Shown: one piece after another, positions 45,885 to 59,619 of the stretch
Numbering within the stretch: position 1 is the stretch's first letter
Layout: the number at the start of each line of letters is the position of its first letter
Assembly: GCA_019614645.1 (NCBI GenBank)
Contig: JABWDB010000004.1
Span: 620,001 to 684,000 of the forward strand
From: Stratiolaelaps scimitus
Lineage: Eukaryota; Arthropoda; Arachnida; Mesostigmata; Laelapidae
Direction of reading: 5' to 3'
DNA length: 64,000 nt
Translations under genes and position numbers: made by a program
The notes under the pieces: model-generated
What the model was told of the DNA's origin: nothing
Databases searched by the model: none
What the model saw: only the letters and a program-made list of their open reading frames with translations

Positions 45885-48800
45885 TCACACACTGACTTTA
45901 TGAACCGCCGTGAGAAACCGCATCCACAGTCGCTTTCCCATTTCCTTGATGGACTCGAGAGTATGGCAGGGTTACGGCGATCTGAGGATATCTCACAGCA
46001 ACTGCAAACAGACGTCGCGAAGATTCAATTAACACAGGCGTATCTATGCTGTCTGACTGGGCCTCCCACGCAACCTTCATACGACGATCTACCGATACTG
46101 GCTACAAACATCTATTATATACCATAGTCATTTTATTGAAAATACCACAATAAAATAATCATAAAAATTTATAATAATAATTTATAAATTAACTTTAGAA
46201 AGATAAAAACAACACATAACAATTTACTTCCTTCCCTATTGTGAATAGCATGCAACTCTTTGTATATATGCACTCACATCATTTGGAGGTTCCTCAGCGT
46301 TGAGCATTTCAAAAGTAATTAATTTTTCCTGCAAACACATTATATGGATGAAATATTTGTACTCTGGGGTATACCCATATATTACACTATAGTTCCACAA
46401 GGCGGCCTATATTCGCTCGGATCACGTCAGTGTAGATTATGTAGTAATAGCTTACTATAGACCTTGTCTGACTTTCCTGTTTTACTATGTGGCAATACAA
46501 GGAATAGATCAAGATAGACGTAGCGATGGTCGAATGTCAATTCTCGTAATGTGGGTGCAGACATTCAAAGGCGGGTTCTGAATCCTCTCTGGTAGGTCAC
46601 TTGCCTCGTATAAGATCTCTTTGGCCGCTCTTTCTCCAGCCTGGATTGCTCCGCTCACGTAGCCCGACCATTCCCATGCCGTCTCGGTCCCGGCGAAGTG
46701 AATTCGACCGATGGCATCCCGTATAACACTATGACAGATGAAGTTGACACAAAAAAAAATAGCAATTGAGCAGAAAGTGAGCTTTAATACACACGTTAAA
46801 TCAGTTGAATTAATAGTCGACTTCGATCACGTAATTCGAGTAATTGTGCCGAAGCAGACCTTCCGTGTTCAGCCAGTGCATGATTGAGTAAGCCGTCGAT
46901 AGATATAGTATTAGGTCGATAATATGCAAACATAATAATAACAATAGATTTGTATGCGGCGGCATGTGTGCACAATAGTTTGGGTCCATTAAGCCACGCG
47001 GTCAATATCTACAGTGTTAAACGGCCTTGCTTCAACACGAACTGGCCAATTTGGACACGTTAGAAATCCGCGCACCCAGAAATAGCAGTGCGCGAATATG
47101 AATGATTGTCGACCTTGACATTTTCGACAGAAATAATTTGTTACCATTTGCCGCTAATTGAGCAGTGCGTCAAAGAACTAACGGCACTCACTTTTCACAC
47201 TACCACTCCTCTATGTCAAACTCCCTTCATAGCTCCCTTGGCGTCGCAAGCGAGACATAATTCCTAACAAAATAGACGACACTTACCTGCGAAATTCAGT
47301 GATTGTGCCAAGCATCGGATTGGCTGTATAGCATCCTTCTGAGAACTGTTCACCCATCATGTTATGCTCGAGGAAATACAGCAGATCTGCCGCCTGCGTC
47401 GAGTTAAATGCCTCTGTGAAGCTGTCAATGTACAGCTGTCTCCGCTCCTCTGTGGTGAGCTTCACAATTCTCCGAGCTTTGTCGCCGACAACGAAGCTGA
47501 CAATAGCGGGATGGCTTCCGTCGGCCTTCGTGTCGTCGACCGAGAATGTGATCGGTATCTTCTCGGAGTACATAGACTGCATTGATCCAGAGAAATTCAG
47601 ACTTCTCCAGAAGGGCGTTTTGTAAAATCCCTCGAGTTTCCAGACGGCGCCCATAGGCATGCGCTGTTGAAGCTGATGCCGTAGAGCACCGAGTGGCGGC
47701 GAGAAGTTGATTCGGTTGATCATCGGTGGCGCCATCGCCACTATCACGTGTGTGCCCATATAGGACTCGCCGTTCTGGCACTGCGCACTAACACCCTTCG
47801 AATTTTGGGTCACCGCCACGACTGGACATCCCAGAACAACACGTTCTGTACAACAGGTCGAATGCAGCAACCATCGAAGAAATTGAGGACAAGGAGGACA
47901 AGAACCGAAAGAAACATTGCAGCGTATATATATATATATATCTAAATGAACCTAATGATACATGCATTTTCGACGACGTTGCTCGAAGCCCGTCCAAGCA
48001 GCCCTGGTCGATCAGTATGTCCCGGCCACCCCTGGCAGACTTTGCAGCTTCACTTATGTTTCCCCATTGTTTTTTCTTGTCTCATTCACGGGCGACTGAT
48101 AATAAAAGATGAGAAGGCGAGAATGAAACGACCTACGCTGCTAGATGCATCGACTTAATCGCACACCGATCGGCCGGGAGTGTAGCGCTTTTTTTTCCCC
48201 ACCGATTCATACACACACATATATATATATGTATATATAATGCTGAATGTATGTTGTACAATGAAGGTATCGTAGGCGACTGTGCAGTTCAAGTGAATGA
48301 CATCGCACTTACTTCTCTTTCGATTTAGCTTTTGGGCCATCAGCGTTGAGACTTGCTGCATACCGCCCTTTAGTTTCGCCTGCTGAGCTCCTCCGTGAAC
48401 ATTGTTCATGCGGTTGACACCTCCGCCCTGCTTCGTATACCACAGCACACCCAACGCTGACAGCTCATATGGCTCAGCACCGAGGTTGGCTTCCACATGC
48501 CACGCAGCGAGTTCAGTGCATTGTCTGATGAATGATATGGAAATCATAACTAAGAATAATTAGCATTAATATAATAATTAGCAAGTCCTCGATGTAATCG
48601 AAATCAGAGGTCAAATGTCAGACCAGGGGCATCATAGATTCCACGAGTTTTCATCGTATTCGCCTCGTGAAAACTCAGTAGGTTAGCCCAATGTAATGCT
48701 TCAAATTTCTACGGATTAGGAAGTGCGAATCTTTTGAAATAGGACACATTAACCGAAATGTCATCCATGGAACTCGCGTAGACACTTGATATCTTCAAGT

Positions 48801-51800
48801 GAGTACCTGGAGTCCCCTGGACGGTATAGTGGTGAGCGTTTTGGACTGCTAGACCGGAGGGACGCCTGAATCCTGTCAGACGCCTAGAATCTTTGGAGTT
48901 CTTTATCATCTTTTTTATCTGAAGATTCTCGCCAGGTACGAGGAAGGAAGAGAATAAGCAAAGGTGGCCCCGACAGGTCCTCATAGGTAATGCCTAAAAG
49001 GTTAAGAGCTGAGGACTGTCAGATAGGGGAACAGCTGAGGGTCAGCTCGAAAAACAGTTCAATTGAGTACCTGAACGCCTAACGCACGCGCTGCGACGTT
49101 CACTAACCACGCACACATATAGAGGATGGTGTACTTACATGCAGGCGTCGTATAATATATTGCATACATATATGTTCGAAAAACAAAGGCCTTTATTCAA
49201 TTTACTACGCGACCGGATGACGCAGCGACAAAAATAGACAAACTCACATTGTCTTGCAATGCAGTTGGGCGAAATTCGCGAAGGTGATCTTGTCCAGGTA
49301 CGTGGCATTGGGCGCGTCCCATGGACTTTTTGCAGGAATCGATGTGCCTATGTCGTCCATGAGGTGGAAAAAATCTTGCACGTCCTTCTCGATTGCAGGA
49401 TCGTTAAACGATGGCATGTCGCTCTCAGTTTCGACACGTTCACCCTGTGTGTAAATTACATCATTGGAGGACAGCATGAACTATTGAAAATTTTGATAAT
49501 AATTAATAGCGAATGAAATTCGTGCAGACTACAGGGGCAGTTGCTGCTTACGCTGGCCTTGTTGTTCGCTAACATGAGTTGCGGGTCCTTCGGCCCGACT
49601 TGGACTTGGTTTTCCTGATTGTTTTTGTCGTCACCCGCGCACGAGGCCGGGAATCGTGCCAGGACTGTTGCGGGAATCTCTGCTGTATCTATGTTTTTAC
49701 ATGACTTGCAGACATGATCAAAGTGTCGTATTCTTCTATCGATGGGCCGATATTATAGATACACGTATATTAAATTGTTAGACTCAACCTGAGAAAAGAT
49801 GCACCATGGGACCACAGGGCACATAGTTAGCCCCACCTGATGCGGCCCTTCTACGCAAATTTGTTTGTTTATTTGTATGATTTGTTCTGAGGACAAATAC
49901 AATAAGTACTTACCCCTATAAAATAGACAACCTTGTTTATCTCATAGATATCGTACAGCTTGTTTGCAATGTTGAGATCCTGTAAGGTCCGGAGGAGGTA
50001 ATTCTGGGTTGGTCCAATGTAGGCTCCACCCATATCAGAATATTCGAATTCAGTACCCTGTGAAACGGAGAAAATGCTTTGTTTCACAAATTGGTGCATA
50101 AAGAAAACATTGATATTGAAACGTTTGCAGTTGGCGTCTGTTTGACGCCGGTCGCTGATAGGGGATCACCCAGGAGATTTTACGAATGTTTTCCTTTTTG
50201 TACAACTTGAAATCGCAAACGTAAACAACCTGCATAAAGCACACTGTGAGACTACTGACGTATTCCTAGAAGGCTCCAGCGGAATTTATCTCTGCCCGTA
50301 TATATGCGATCTTAATCTAATCTGGACCTACCAAGTACAATAGTGTCCTGTGTGAAGCCCTATAACAGTATTGTTTTGTGCCTTGTTTCCTCGCTGCACC
50401 TGTACCAAGTCGAAAGCATTCCGACACCTTACCCAATCTACGGAACCAATGTTCAGAGCTAGCCGTAGCGATCATGAGGCAAAACATGTTGCATTACGCA
50501 CATGCACTAATTTCAGCGAACCCTCCTCCCCGCCCACAACTTCCGGGCGACAAAGACTAATGAGTTTGTGTAGATATATATATATATATATATATATGCG
50601 CCTTTTGAACTCTGGTCGAAATTCGAAATCTCGTCGATGCGCAGATTTTTCGTTTCGAGACATCGTTTCGTGTAAATGACAGTGCTAATATTAATAACAA
50701 TAATAGGTCGATATCACTGCGTCTATTGTTTCAATGTGATCCTATTACAGCTTTTATTTATAGCTTTAATTCAACATGAAATAAATAAATAATAAATAGA
50801 GAGAGAGAGAGAGAGTTTCCCAGAAATTAATGAAAATCGTCATTCCATCTTCTCTAGCAGCTTTTGACACCCAAGATGCATTTAACCAGCGGGTGGTCGC
50901 AAGCGATTTAAGTGTTGATGTGTTCTATGCTCGCAGTACACAACGGGTGCGAAATATCGTATTATGCAGTGTTCACCACAACAACGGCAAATGAGCGCGT
51001 TGTTTAATGCGCTATTTGCTACAGTGTATTATTATAGTCGGTGTCGTGTAGCCAGAATCCCAATCTAGAGCATTGATACGGCTGATCAAGTAGGCAGATA
51101 TAGTGGTCAAATTATATGTGGCAGGTTGTTCCAGTTCGCATACGTACCACTGCTCTCCGAACGAATACTGAAACGATGGTGTAAATACAGGGTGTCACAG
51201 GTTTGGACAACGTTGGAAACAACAATGAAAACCCGACGGTTTCGAAGGTCGCCCATCAAGCAACCGACCCCTGAATAACCTTCAGCGCTCGCTTCCTATT
51301 TGTAAAACATGCTTCGATAGTGTCGTGTATTTAAAAAAACGTAGGAGCCAATATTAAAGAGATTGTTTTCACTGGTGGCCTATATAACATCCAGCCAATG
51401 TTTCGATTCTTAACAAAATGTGAAACAGTGACAAAAAATTGCGTGAAAGGTCACCTTTGAGAGCTTTATCGCCAGGTGAAATTAATTAGTTCTACATCAT
51501 TAAAGAGTGGGACCCGCCTGCCACCTCTTGTACGCCAACTAATGACGCCGGAGCAGACTTAAATATGAAAGTGATATCACAATCCTGGCCGCGTTACACA
51601 AAATTAATCGATAAATGAAAATCACTTATAGTAAATTTTTTCGGGTAAAATTTGACTCTTACCGTCGGAGTGTAGGTCCTGCCACCAACGCGGTCTCTCG
51701 CCTCAAGAACGATCACTTCCTTGCCATACTTACGGAGCAGAAGGGCGGCGGATAAACCTGCGAATTAGGCGTGGAGCAAAGCTATAGTAAAATGTACGTT

Positions 51801-52296
51801 TTTGCGGAAAGATCTGTTCATTGTACAGTATATAAACAGCTCGCATGCATACTCAACGCAAAACAATTAAAGCCATTGTTATACGATAGTTTCTGATGGG
51901 GGTCTTTAACAATATGTTTAGCTTTGGTAAGCTGTTTTACTATGGGCTGTGTCGTCTCTAGCAACAATTGATCTATTCCGCCTCAGTGAGTCGTACACAT
52001 ACGATACAACCTAGCCGAAGCAGAGTCCGAGCTCTTGTGGCCTGATATCACAGGCTCCAAATATAGAACTGAAAGGCATTTCTATTCGGGTATGTTAATT
52101 GATTAACAGTTGCTAGTTGGGACATACCACTATAAGTAAGGAAGTGTTCTGTAGACTACTCACCACTAACACCGCCTCCGATGATAATTACACGGTTACT
52201 TTTGCATAGGGGAGTAATGCAAAACGCTTCGAGCCGGGTTGCCAACTGCGCCCAGCATAACGTTAAGACGACGCAGGCGAAGCCGACCGATTTCAT
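45885..52296 (-). CDS. Flavin monoamine oxidase-like protein with signal peptide, 7 to 9 exons
   Basis: FAD enzymes of this family oxidise amines and release aldehyde, ammonia and hydrogen peroxide. Phase-matched exons: 52164-52296, 51663-51757, 49914-50057, 49248-49444, 48313-48524, 47287-47845, and a last part from 46728. Seen: signal peptide [18 protein letters not shown]; dinucleotide fold [17 protein letters not shown] then [12 protein letters not shown] (to residue 73); [12 protein letters not shown]; substrate-domain [13 protein letters not shown]; the active-site lysine in [11 protein letters not shown] (K330); SEGCYT with Cys432, the residue that binds FAD covalently in MAO; and [13 protein letters not shown]. 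Both cage tyrosines (433, 470) are kept. If exon 7 reads on, it stops at 46509 (519 residues). Alternatively a GC donor (gag|gcaagt, exon 7 ending 46605) joins exons 46278-46328 and 45885-45953, both phase 0, giving 527 residues and a nearby AATAAA; I favour this. Neither end has a hydrophobic anchor, so the protein is probably secreted or luminal, unlike mitochondrial MAO-A/B. Confidence 0.92.
48812..49055 (+). repeat. SINE-like element: tRNA-like head plus dispersed repeat body (copy 2)
   Basis: The head has an A-box-like ggtatagtggtgagc at about 48823-48837 and a weak B-box-like gcctgaatcct at about 48864-48874, at a tRNA-like spacing. The body 48931-49055 matches the repeat at 37872 and ends in cgaaaaac. 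It lies in an intron of the amine oxidase gene, between exons 4 and 5, on the opposite strand. The other two copies do not show the head. Confidence 0.5.
50574..50597. repeat. (TA)n microsatellite in amine oxidase intron 2
   Basis: About 24 bases of TA repeats. A (GA)n run follows at about 50799-50816. Confidence 0.9.
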
Positions 52297-52934
52297 TTTA
52301 GCAAACTTGTGCTCATTCGCTTGACAACGTTGTGTACAATTACGGCAACGGTCTATCTTAGTTTATGCTAAAAAGAACACCGGAACATTACAAATAATCA
52401 CAAAAAAACAATTAAAATTCGACGTACGTAAGGGGAAAAGCTAAATTACGTTGTTACGAAATTGCATTTTGTTACTTCTAATTAATAGCTTCCATTATTA
52501 TACAACTCTTAAGAGATGTAGACGACATATGTCTATTGCCCCGTATGCCTGAGTGTCTACCTGAGAGTTTTGTGTTCAAGGGCTTTCTACGTAGATGTTG
52601 CGGCTGTAGTAGCTACGTAGCCGGCCCATGCTGAGATACATTTGAGAATTCCGTTTTGGAACTGATTTTAGCAACGAGCGCAACTTATAGATACGTATCA
52701 ATAAGTATGCAGTCCACTCCTATATGCCAGTATGTGCTGGCAACATTCAAGTGTCTGACAGCCGCTTAGAAGTATCCGGCGATAAAGTGGCCCTGGTTCG
52801 CTTGCAGAACTCGTGTTCATACACGAGTTTAAATTAAACCAGTTCACGTGCACGTCATGTGTAATTCTAATTGTCGACAAAATCTCGGGGATTTTGAACT
52901 GTACTTATTTGCGTTACTAACGTGAATTCGCAGT

Positions 52935-52965
<31 letters not shown>

Positions 52966-55900
52966 ATGATTCCCTAAAACGATACAGATAACGACCCGTG
53001 ATGATTCAGGCGGCAACGGGAACTCAGCTTAGACAAATAGGAGGATATGTTTCGCAGTAATACGGACATATAACAAGTACCGAGAAATATACTCTGATGG
53101 GAGAAAGGGTGGGGTTTCTTTAGCGAAAACGAAAGCTCGAGCCCATCACAGTAGAGAAGCAGAATAGTCTAGAACAACGCGCTGTGAGGCTGGGAGCTTG
53201 TACATATAACAAGAAAAATTCATCATTGTGACTTAGGCAGTTAGCAACCTGATCTCTAGCTCGTCCAATCACATACAGGTACGCATATTTTTTTCCTTGA
53301 CAATCTCGCGTCACGGATGGAGCCAGAGCTAGTTCAGAGCTGTAAATCTGCAGATGAATCTTCGCGAATCGCCGGTTCCCGGTTAGGACCTTTAAACGGT
53401 GGGGTGATGATACTCTGCGCGTAACTATTCGCACATTTTCTCCATTAATTAACCCTTATAGGGAAAGAGTCGCTCCATTATGGTTTACCTCGTTGCATAT
53501 CAAATTGATATATAATCTCCGTACTTTTGTTCGGGCATTTGTGCGGTCCACATATTACGTTGTGATATTAACAGGCGTTCGTTTGTGTGTCGCTAATTAG
53601 TAATCACTTCCGTCACAATCTCTTGGTCCGGGTGCGGTCAACGATATCAAACCGTCTTGCTAGGATCTGCTCGAGATTCCCGGTAGACACACAGAATACG
53701 TGAGGTTAATATCTGCTGCCGAAATTGTATTCTGCCATTGAACCCGCCCACACAGAGAGGCGCGAAAGTCAAGGTCTACCCTATACGAGTCTGGCCTATC
53801 CCAAGAGCTAATATTGTTGGCAATGAACCTGTCTCCTTGCTCCATGACATAATCGGCGGGATCGAGCAAATCGCGGTCGACAGCGCGATCGAATATATCC
53901 CTAACAATGCCTATATACAGCACGAATACTGGGAAGTCTCAGAAGGACTATCACACATGACAATCTGAGTCAATCACTCTCCAAAAATCTCCCAATCACC
54001 AATGTTCCTTCTCATTAACAATCGATATCTGAGCACATCACAAAAAGAACGCTTGACTTCCTATATTGTTGATAACCAGGGCAAGTACGAGTTATCTGCT
54101 ATCTGCTTTTGAATTCATGTGCGATTATTAATTATGTTTCGTCCAATTAGTGTGACTCAGTGTGACCACCGCGTTGCCCCAGGCCGGATAAATAGCACAT
54201 GGTTGCTTTAAGGCCACACGCAAATCGGGCACTCAAGAGTACAATAACAGTCATATGCGGGCCTATTCGCCTGATTCGCCGTTTCAACAGTTAACGCCTG
54301 CTCATCTTTGCGACGCCACTTCTAGCTGGTGGATGATTGTCGAGGTATAGAAATTATATTGTTGAATGCCTCCTTCCTGAGCGGCTATACTTACTCCAGG
54401 CTACCTAATGTCGTTATTGGCACAGCTGACATCAGGGTGCCATAGATCACGATTATACGAATTTCGATGAGCGATAACAGACTGTGCGCACATCGCGTTA
54501 GCTATATGACTGATGATTGGCCTGTATGATTTACTGCTTAGCCTTCCGCCCTGCAGTTTCGATCGTTGCTCGGGTAGCCTGGGTGTCTGCTCGACACCTC
54601 CAGCGCTAGCTGTTTTTGGAGCAGTGTGTTTCTCCACTCCGGTCAGGGTTTACGCCAATAACACACAGCGGTCGACGAGCGTAGGACTTGGCCTTCAAGC
54701 CCGGACAATCAGCCCGACACAAGCAGCTTGCCCTGAATGCACCTACCTGTCACATTTGTATATGCACTAATATATATAGCTTCTTTATCAACGTTTCTGT
54801 CACTTTTCACGTTTGCACATCATGAAGCCATGAAAACGGCCCTTTGCTGCCAGCGTGTGGGTCATGTAGATACACCTTTTTGCTACCGACGTTTCTTGTC
54901 GTGATACCATCATGTGGAAAATTACCGAGAAATATCGGATCGGACAAGGACTGGAGGACGACCTTGAGTGAAAGTCCTCGCCACTTTTGACAAGTGAGAT
55001 TCGACTGGAATCAAAGGAAGAATCTCATTCACAGCAGCACGCGGCGCTGCGAGCACTCTCGAATCGGCGAAACAGAATGTAAAGAACAACTGAATCTCGC
55101 AGACTCGAGATTTTCATACGCTTCAATAGATTTCAGTTATTCTCTATTCTGTGTCAAATATATTTTCACACCAGGTTCGATAAGGGAGCAGAGGAACAGT
55201 TTAATATTTAACTAAATTTGCAAAAATCCACATTGACGAGCAGTGCACTCACCGATCATTGACGAACAATCAAATAACAGCCTCATGCGACAGGTACGGT
55301 ATATTGATAAATGACCTTGTTCTAAAGTAGTATAACAGCAGTGGTGAGGAAATGTCCTAGATTTGCTAACCTGACAACGTGATCAAGTAGTACAGCCGAT
55401 GTTATGCTGCAGACACAATCGCTCACAATGTTCAAGGTGGGGGCTATTTCACGCACTATGGACTTCCTTGCCCAATGAATCGTCGCGACTTGTGTAGGGA
55501 TTCTATGGTATATCAGATATATATACAGATATATATATATATATATATACAGACACATGGAAGTAACCTTGAGTGGTGGTCGTCAGTCGCATTTTAACAT
55601 GATGAATAATATCTGGTGTTGGAAGCATATCCTGCTGATACCTTATCCTCGGGATAGAACGTTACACACACACACGTGTAGGGTCAGTTACGCAATAGTC
55701 TACAATACGTAATCATAGAGATTTCAGTCGAAGACATTTCAAAGGACACAGCCGATACGTCAGTTTTATGCAGACAATATTACTGATAGCTTATCGAAAT
55801 CAGGTTGGGCAACCGGTGGCCGGTAGGAAGCTATCATTGCTCGAAACAGTTTTCAAAAATCCGCCCTTGCTAGCTTGTACAAATGCGAAACTTGAATCAG

Positions 55901-57551
55901 TAGTATACAGATGTTCTGAAAGTCGTCACTTCAAGATTCGGCACTACCTTGTGATTCTCTCTGAGGGTAACGGTTTATGGATATTTTTGTTCCTGAGTTG
56001 TTTTTTTTTTGTTACTTTAAAACATACGCCACCATATGAATGTGTTGTTAGAAAAAAAACTATGCAGGGGACTATGCCTTCAGAACTGCCAAACTTTTTG
56101 TCTAGTCTTCCATGAGATTGCGGAATCATTTTCTGAACGCCCTGTACCCATCGTTTTAAGGCTCGATCGGTTTAGTATTCACATGGCCGTTTATGGCTCT
56201 AAGATCGACTCGTTCGTTCAGGCTATTCGCTAGGTTATCAAATAATTACTCTTTATGCGCTATGAGCTGAATTGAAGGCTTGACCGTACTACCGCAAGCC
56301 TCGAAACTGTCGGGGACATTGCCGGGTTATGCGACCAGGCTGATTGTGACGCGGTTAAATGTTCGCCTCGGACACGAAACGCAAATTACTATTTACGGCT
56401 CGTTCGAACAGGTCCTCGTTAAATATGCATAGGTGTGTCTGTTGGTTAGTTCGCATTTTACCGCAGATGGGTTCTGTTTGAAAGAACTTATCTTGAGAGC
56501 GTACCAAAACGTTCTCGTTCTATTGTCGACCGTTGGCCACCGTTATGAGTTGAATGTACTTTTCTTATCGTTCACAAGTATTGATAAGATTTACTAAAAA
56601 ACATTTATATAGAATATTATTATCATAGGGACATGCTCTTATTTCATATGATTGTGTATCTTAAAATATACCATAAATAGTGGCGCGGTTGGGGACAGGA
56701 TGTTAAGCCGCCATGGTCCCGATTGGGAATTGGCTCTCTCTCTTGCACAGCGAGGGAAACCTACTGAATATATTTCTTACTTTTCAGCAAAAGGTAACGC
56801 TGTTAACTTCCATCGCATTTAAGAATACGAAACCACGCTGCCAGGTACCTGAGTTATACCGGACGGGTGGAGCAGCCGACCGGTTTATCGGGCATATGCT
56901 AAAGAAAATATAGATATATTGGCAATTTGCATTGTATTTATTTTACGAATCCATGCAGTCGTTTAAATAAACATGGACGGCTCTCGCTAGTAACCTCTAA
57001 GGGTTTGAATGGTCATATTATTCGCATATTCTTCACAACGCTATAGGTAGCTGCCCCCGTAAACTCCTCTATAAATTGGAATGAAATCTAAGGATATTCC
57101 CGCGCCCCAGGTGAAGAAGGAGGATTCAAAGTAAAGCGTTTCACTTAAATTCTAATCCTTGCAGCAATACATTTTTATGCTGTGTTCTTTTTTATATGTA
57201 TGCATTTATGCATGTTTATGCTACTTTATCCTGCGCCTCATCTCTATATTCAAAACATTTAGACAGTCGGTCTAGTTGCACTCTTTTGTAGGGTTTGGGA
57301 AAGATATGGAATATAGTTCTGCTGTGAGCAGCATGAATTCATTTGTCTGAAACAGCTGCTTCGAAAAGGTCGCTTTCTTTTTTTAGCTCTACGCATTGAT
57401 TTAAGGCTATCTCAGCGAATTGCTCTCACAGAGAAGCGACGTGGGTAATAAATATAATTAAGAAAAGCGGTCGTATGTCGGCAACGGGTTATAGTAAATA
57501 ACACAGGGGATTTCTTCATGCGTTAACTCGCTTGTTTAGGGTGGACGAATT
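52297..57551. other. Spacer upstream of the amine oxidase gene, no supported gene
   Basis: It includes the promoter side of the amine oxidase, (TA)n tracts at 52938-52965 and about 55517-55550, and a small hairpin aactcgtg...cacgagtt near 52808-52829. Open frames at 53120-53434, 53660-53923 (minus) and 55768-56115 (plus) show no recognisable motif. Confidence 0.4.
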
Positions 57552-57660
57552 TTTCGATTTTCCAGAGCTGACTCTCAGCTGTACCCCTATGCGATAGGCC
57601 TGAGCATTGAGCCTTAGGGATTACTCTGACGGGTTTACTCGGGTATTACTTCAGGTGTAC
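57552..57660 (-). repeat. Dispersed repeat, copy 3 (inverted and diverged)
   Basis: Its reverse complement reads cccgtcagagtaatccctaa, then aggcctatcgcataggggta, cagctgagagtcagctc and an A-rich end. It aligns with the second half of the repeats at 37872 and 48931. Confidence 0.65.
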
Positions 57661-57793
57661 GATCTGCGACAGAACCGTGCAAAATAGATAAACGCCGAAG
57701 ACGACATATTTTTCAAATTGGATTAGGATACCACCCGTGCTCCATCACACAGAGATATTTTTCCAGTCTACATCTCTCGAGCTATTGGATATC

Positions 57794-57896
<103 letters not shown>

Positions 57897-58189
57897 CTTA
57901 GTGATTCGCCACTTATTATCATCGACGCGACATGAGTGAATATTTACGTAATTGTGGAAGTTTCTCTAAATGGCTGGTTTGGCGTACATTTGACGGAAAT
58001 TTGCCACATACAGATATCCGTCATAGATTGAACGCATAGAGGTGTCACGCGACGCGACGTGAAGCACCGATCTGTGCATTCGCGAGGCGCTCTCTATCTC
58101 TCGGTCGAACGATCGCGGGTCACCACGATGTACCAGTGCGGTAATGAGTTTCTTGGATAGAAAGGAGAACAATTATTTAGGGGGAAAGG

Positions 58190-58960
58190 GTGGATGTACT
58201 TATTCAATCTATTCTCCCTGAAACTCAATGCACCCTGTAGTCCAGCGGTCCGCAAGTGCTTTAGCCCGCTCGAATAAATCATGTTTGTATATAGCCAAAA
58301 TGCTCCTCTACGGCTGCCTGGATGCTATCATTTTGTATCGTAGAGCTGGTCCCCGAGGTGCGATACGAGCTTTTCGAAAGGCAGCTCGGGGCTAGATCGA
58401 GAGAAAAGGGCGGGTGTTCGGCAATTTCCAAGGCCAACTCTACGAGTTTAGCCATCGTAAGGTGTGATTTGTGAGCCGATGCAAATGCTTAACCCGGATC
58501 GCCAGGCCGATTTCTAGCGATTTCGTTGTTTCAACAATCCAAAACTTCGGCACAAGATTCTCCTGTGATCGTTCTACCCGTCCCAAGGTAGTCGATCCGA
58601 TTAATTCTAGTCGTATCGCAAAAAACAGAGCGCGCGAAACGTTTCCTGTTTCGATTTGTCACTGCTGACCCTTGTCGGCGGCCTTTCCTGCCGTGTAGTC
58701 CATTCACGGGTCACTTGTTTTGTTCTGGGTGTGTTGTGGTAAACAATCCAGCTTTTACAAATCAGCGGTTACAAATCGGCGCCAAAAGTCCCGCGGATTT
58801 CTCGTCAGCTGCTCGAGACAGCCCAACCCCATCACTCCGTTGAGGCTTTGATTTGGTTCGAAACTTATTCACCCATTGATACGTTGCGTTCATAACAGTA
58901 GAGCTGAGTGCGGTTAATAATACTGTCCGGGTATTGAAATAAGTCGGAATAACCACACGA
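58190..58960 (-). mobile_element. Mariner transposase fossil
   Basis: Minus-strand fragments in order match a mariner transposase: a possible N-terminal piece (ATYQWVNKFRTK, about 58890); IDYLGTGRTITGESCAEVLD (58596 down to about 58537); LVELALEIAEHPPFSLDLAPS (about 58450-58390), the mariner HPPYSPDLAPSD signature; and IQAAVEEHFG (about 58325-58290). Frames shift and stops occur, and the last catalytic Asp after LAPS is lost (LAPSCL in place of LAPSD). It is dead. Inverted terminal repeats were not found. Confidence 0.75.
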
Positions 58961-59619
58961 CCTAATTATCGGCGTAAGGACCATGAAACGGTAGCATCAT
59001 GAAGGTCGCACTAGGTGGCCACAGTATGAATATCAATTTTTCAACGCTGCGAAAGCCCTTCACCTTTATCAGCCATGCTATGAACGCCAACGAGCGGTAC
59101 GTGCATGAACCTATTATCGAATACCAATATTGATATGAAGTAATACTTACTTCTCGTTGAATATGACTTGAACGGCGAGGCTTGCTGACCTCAAACACGC
59201 ACACACAACCCTAAGTCAAAATGACTTCTCTTTTTCCAAATTCCAAAATCACACGGTCCTTGTGCAGCTCAAAGGTCATGTGTCACAACTACACGTATGC
59301 TTCACCAGCGGTGTATCCAAACCACTAATAAATACAGAGGTTTAAAACAGCTCCAAGCATGGAGCATCTCCGAACATGACGCTGCGTTGTGCAACCCGAA
59401 TTAATTTATTTCATATGATTGTGAAACCTCTCTGTGTCTACTCGTGATACAGCTCCCGCAGGTGGCGCGCTTGCATTTTGCCCTTCTAAAACTGTTTCGA
59501 GCGACGTCCACCGGCCCCGTTCCTCCTACGGTAGTAGTTAGCGTTTGCTGAGACGGCTAACTATGCAAAAATAAAAAACTTCGACGGCGTCGCTATAGGC
59601 AGGTATGGTAGTGACTTGG

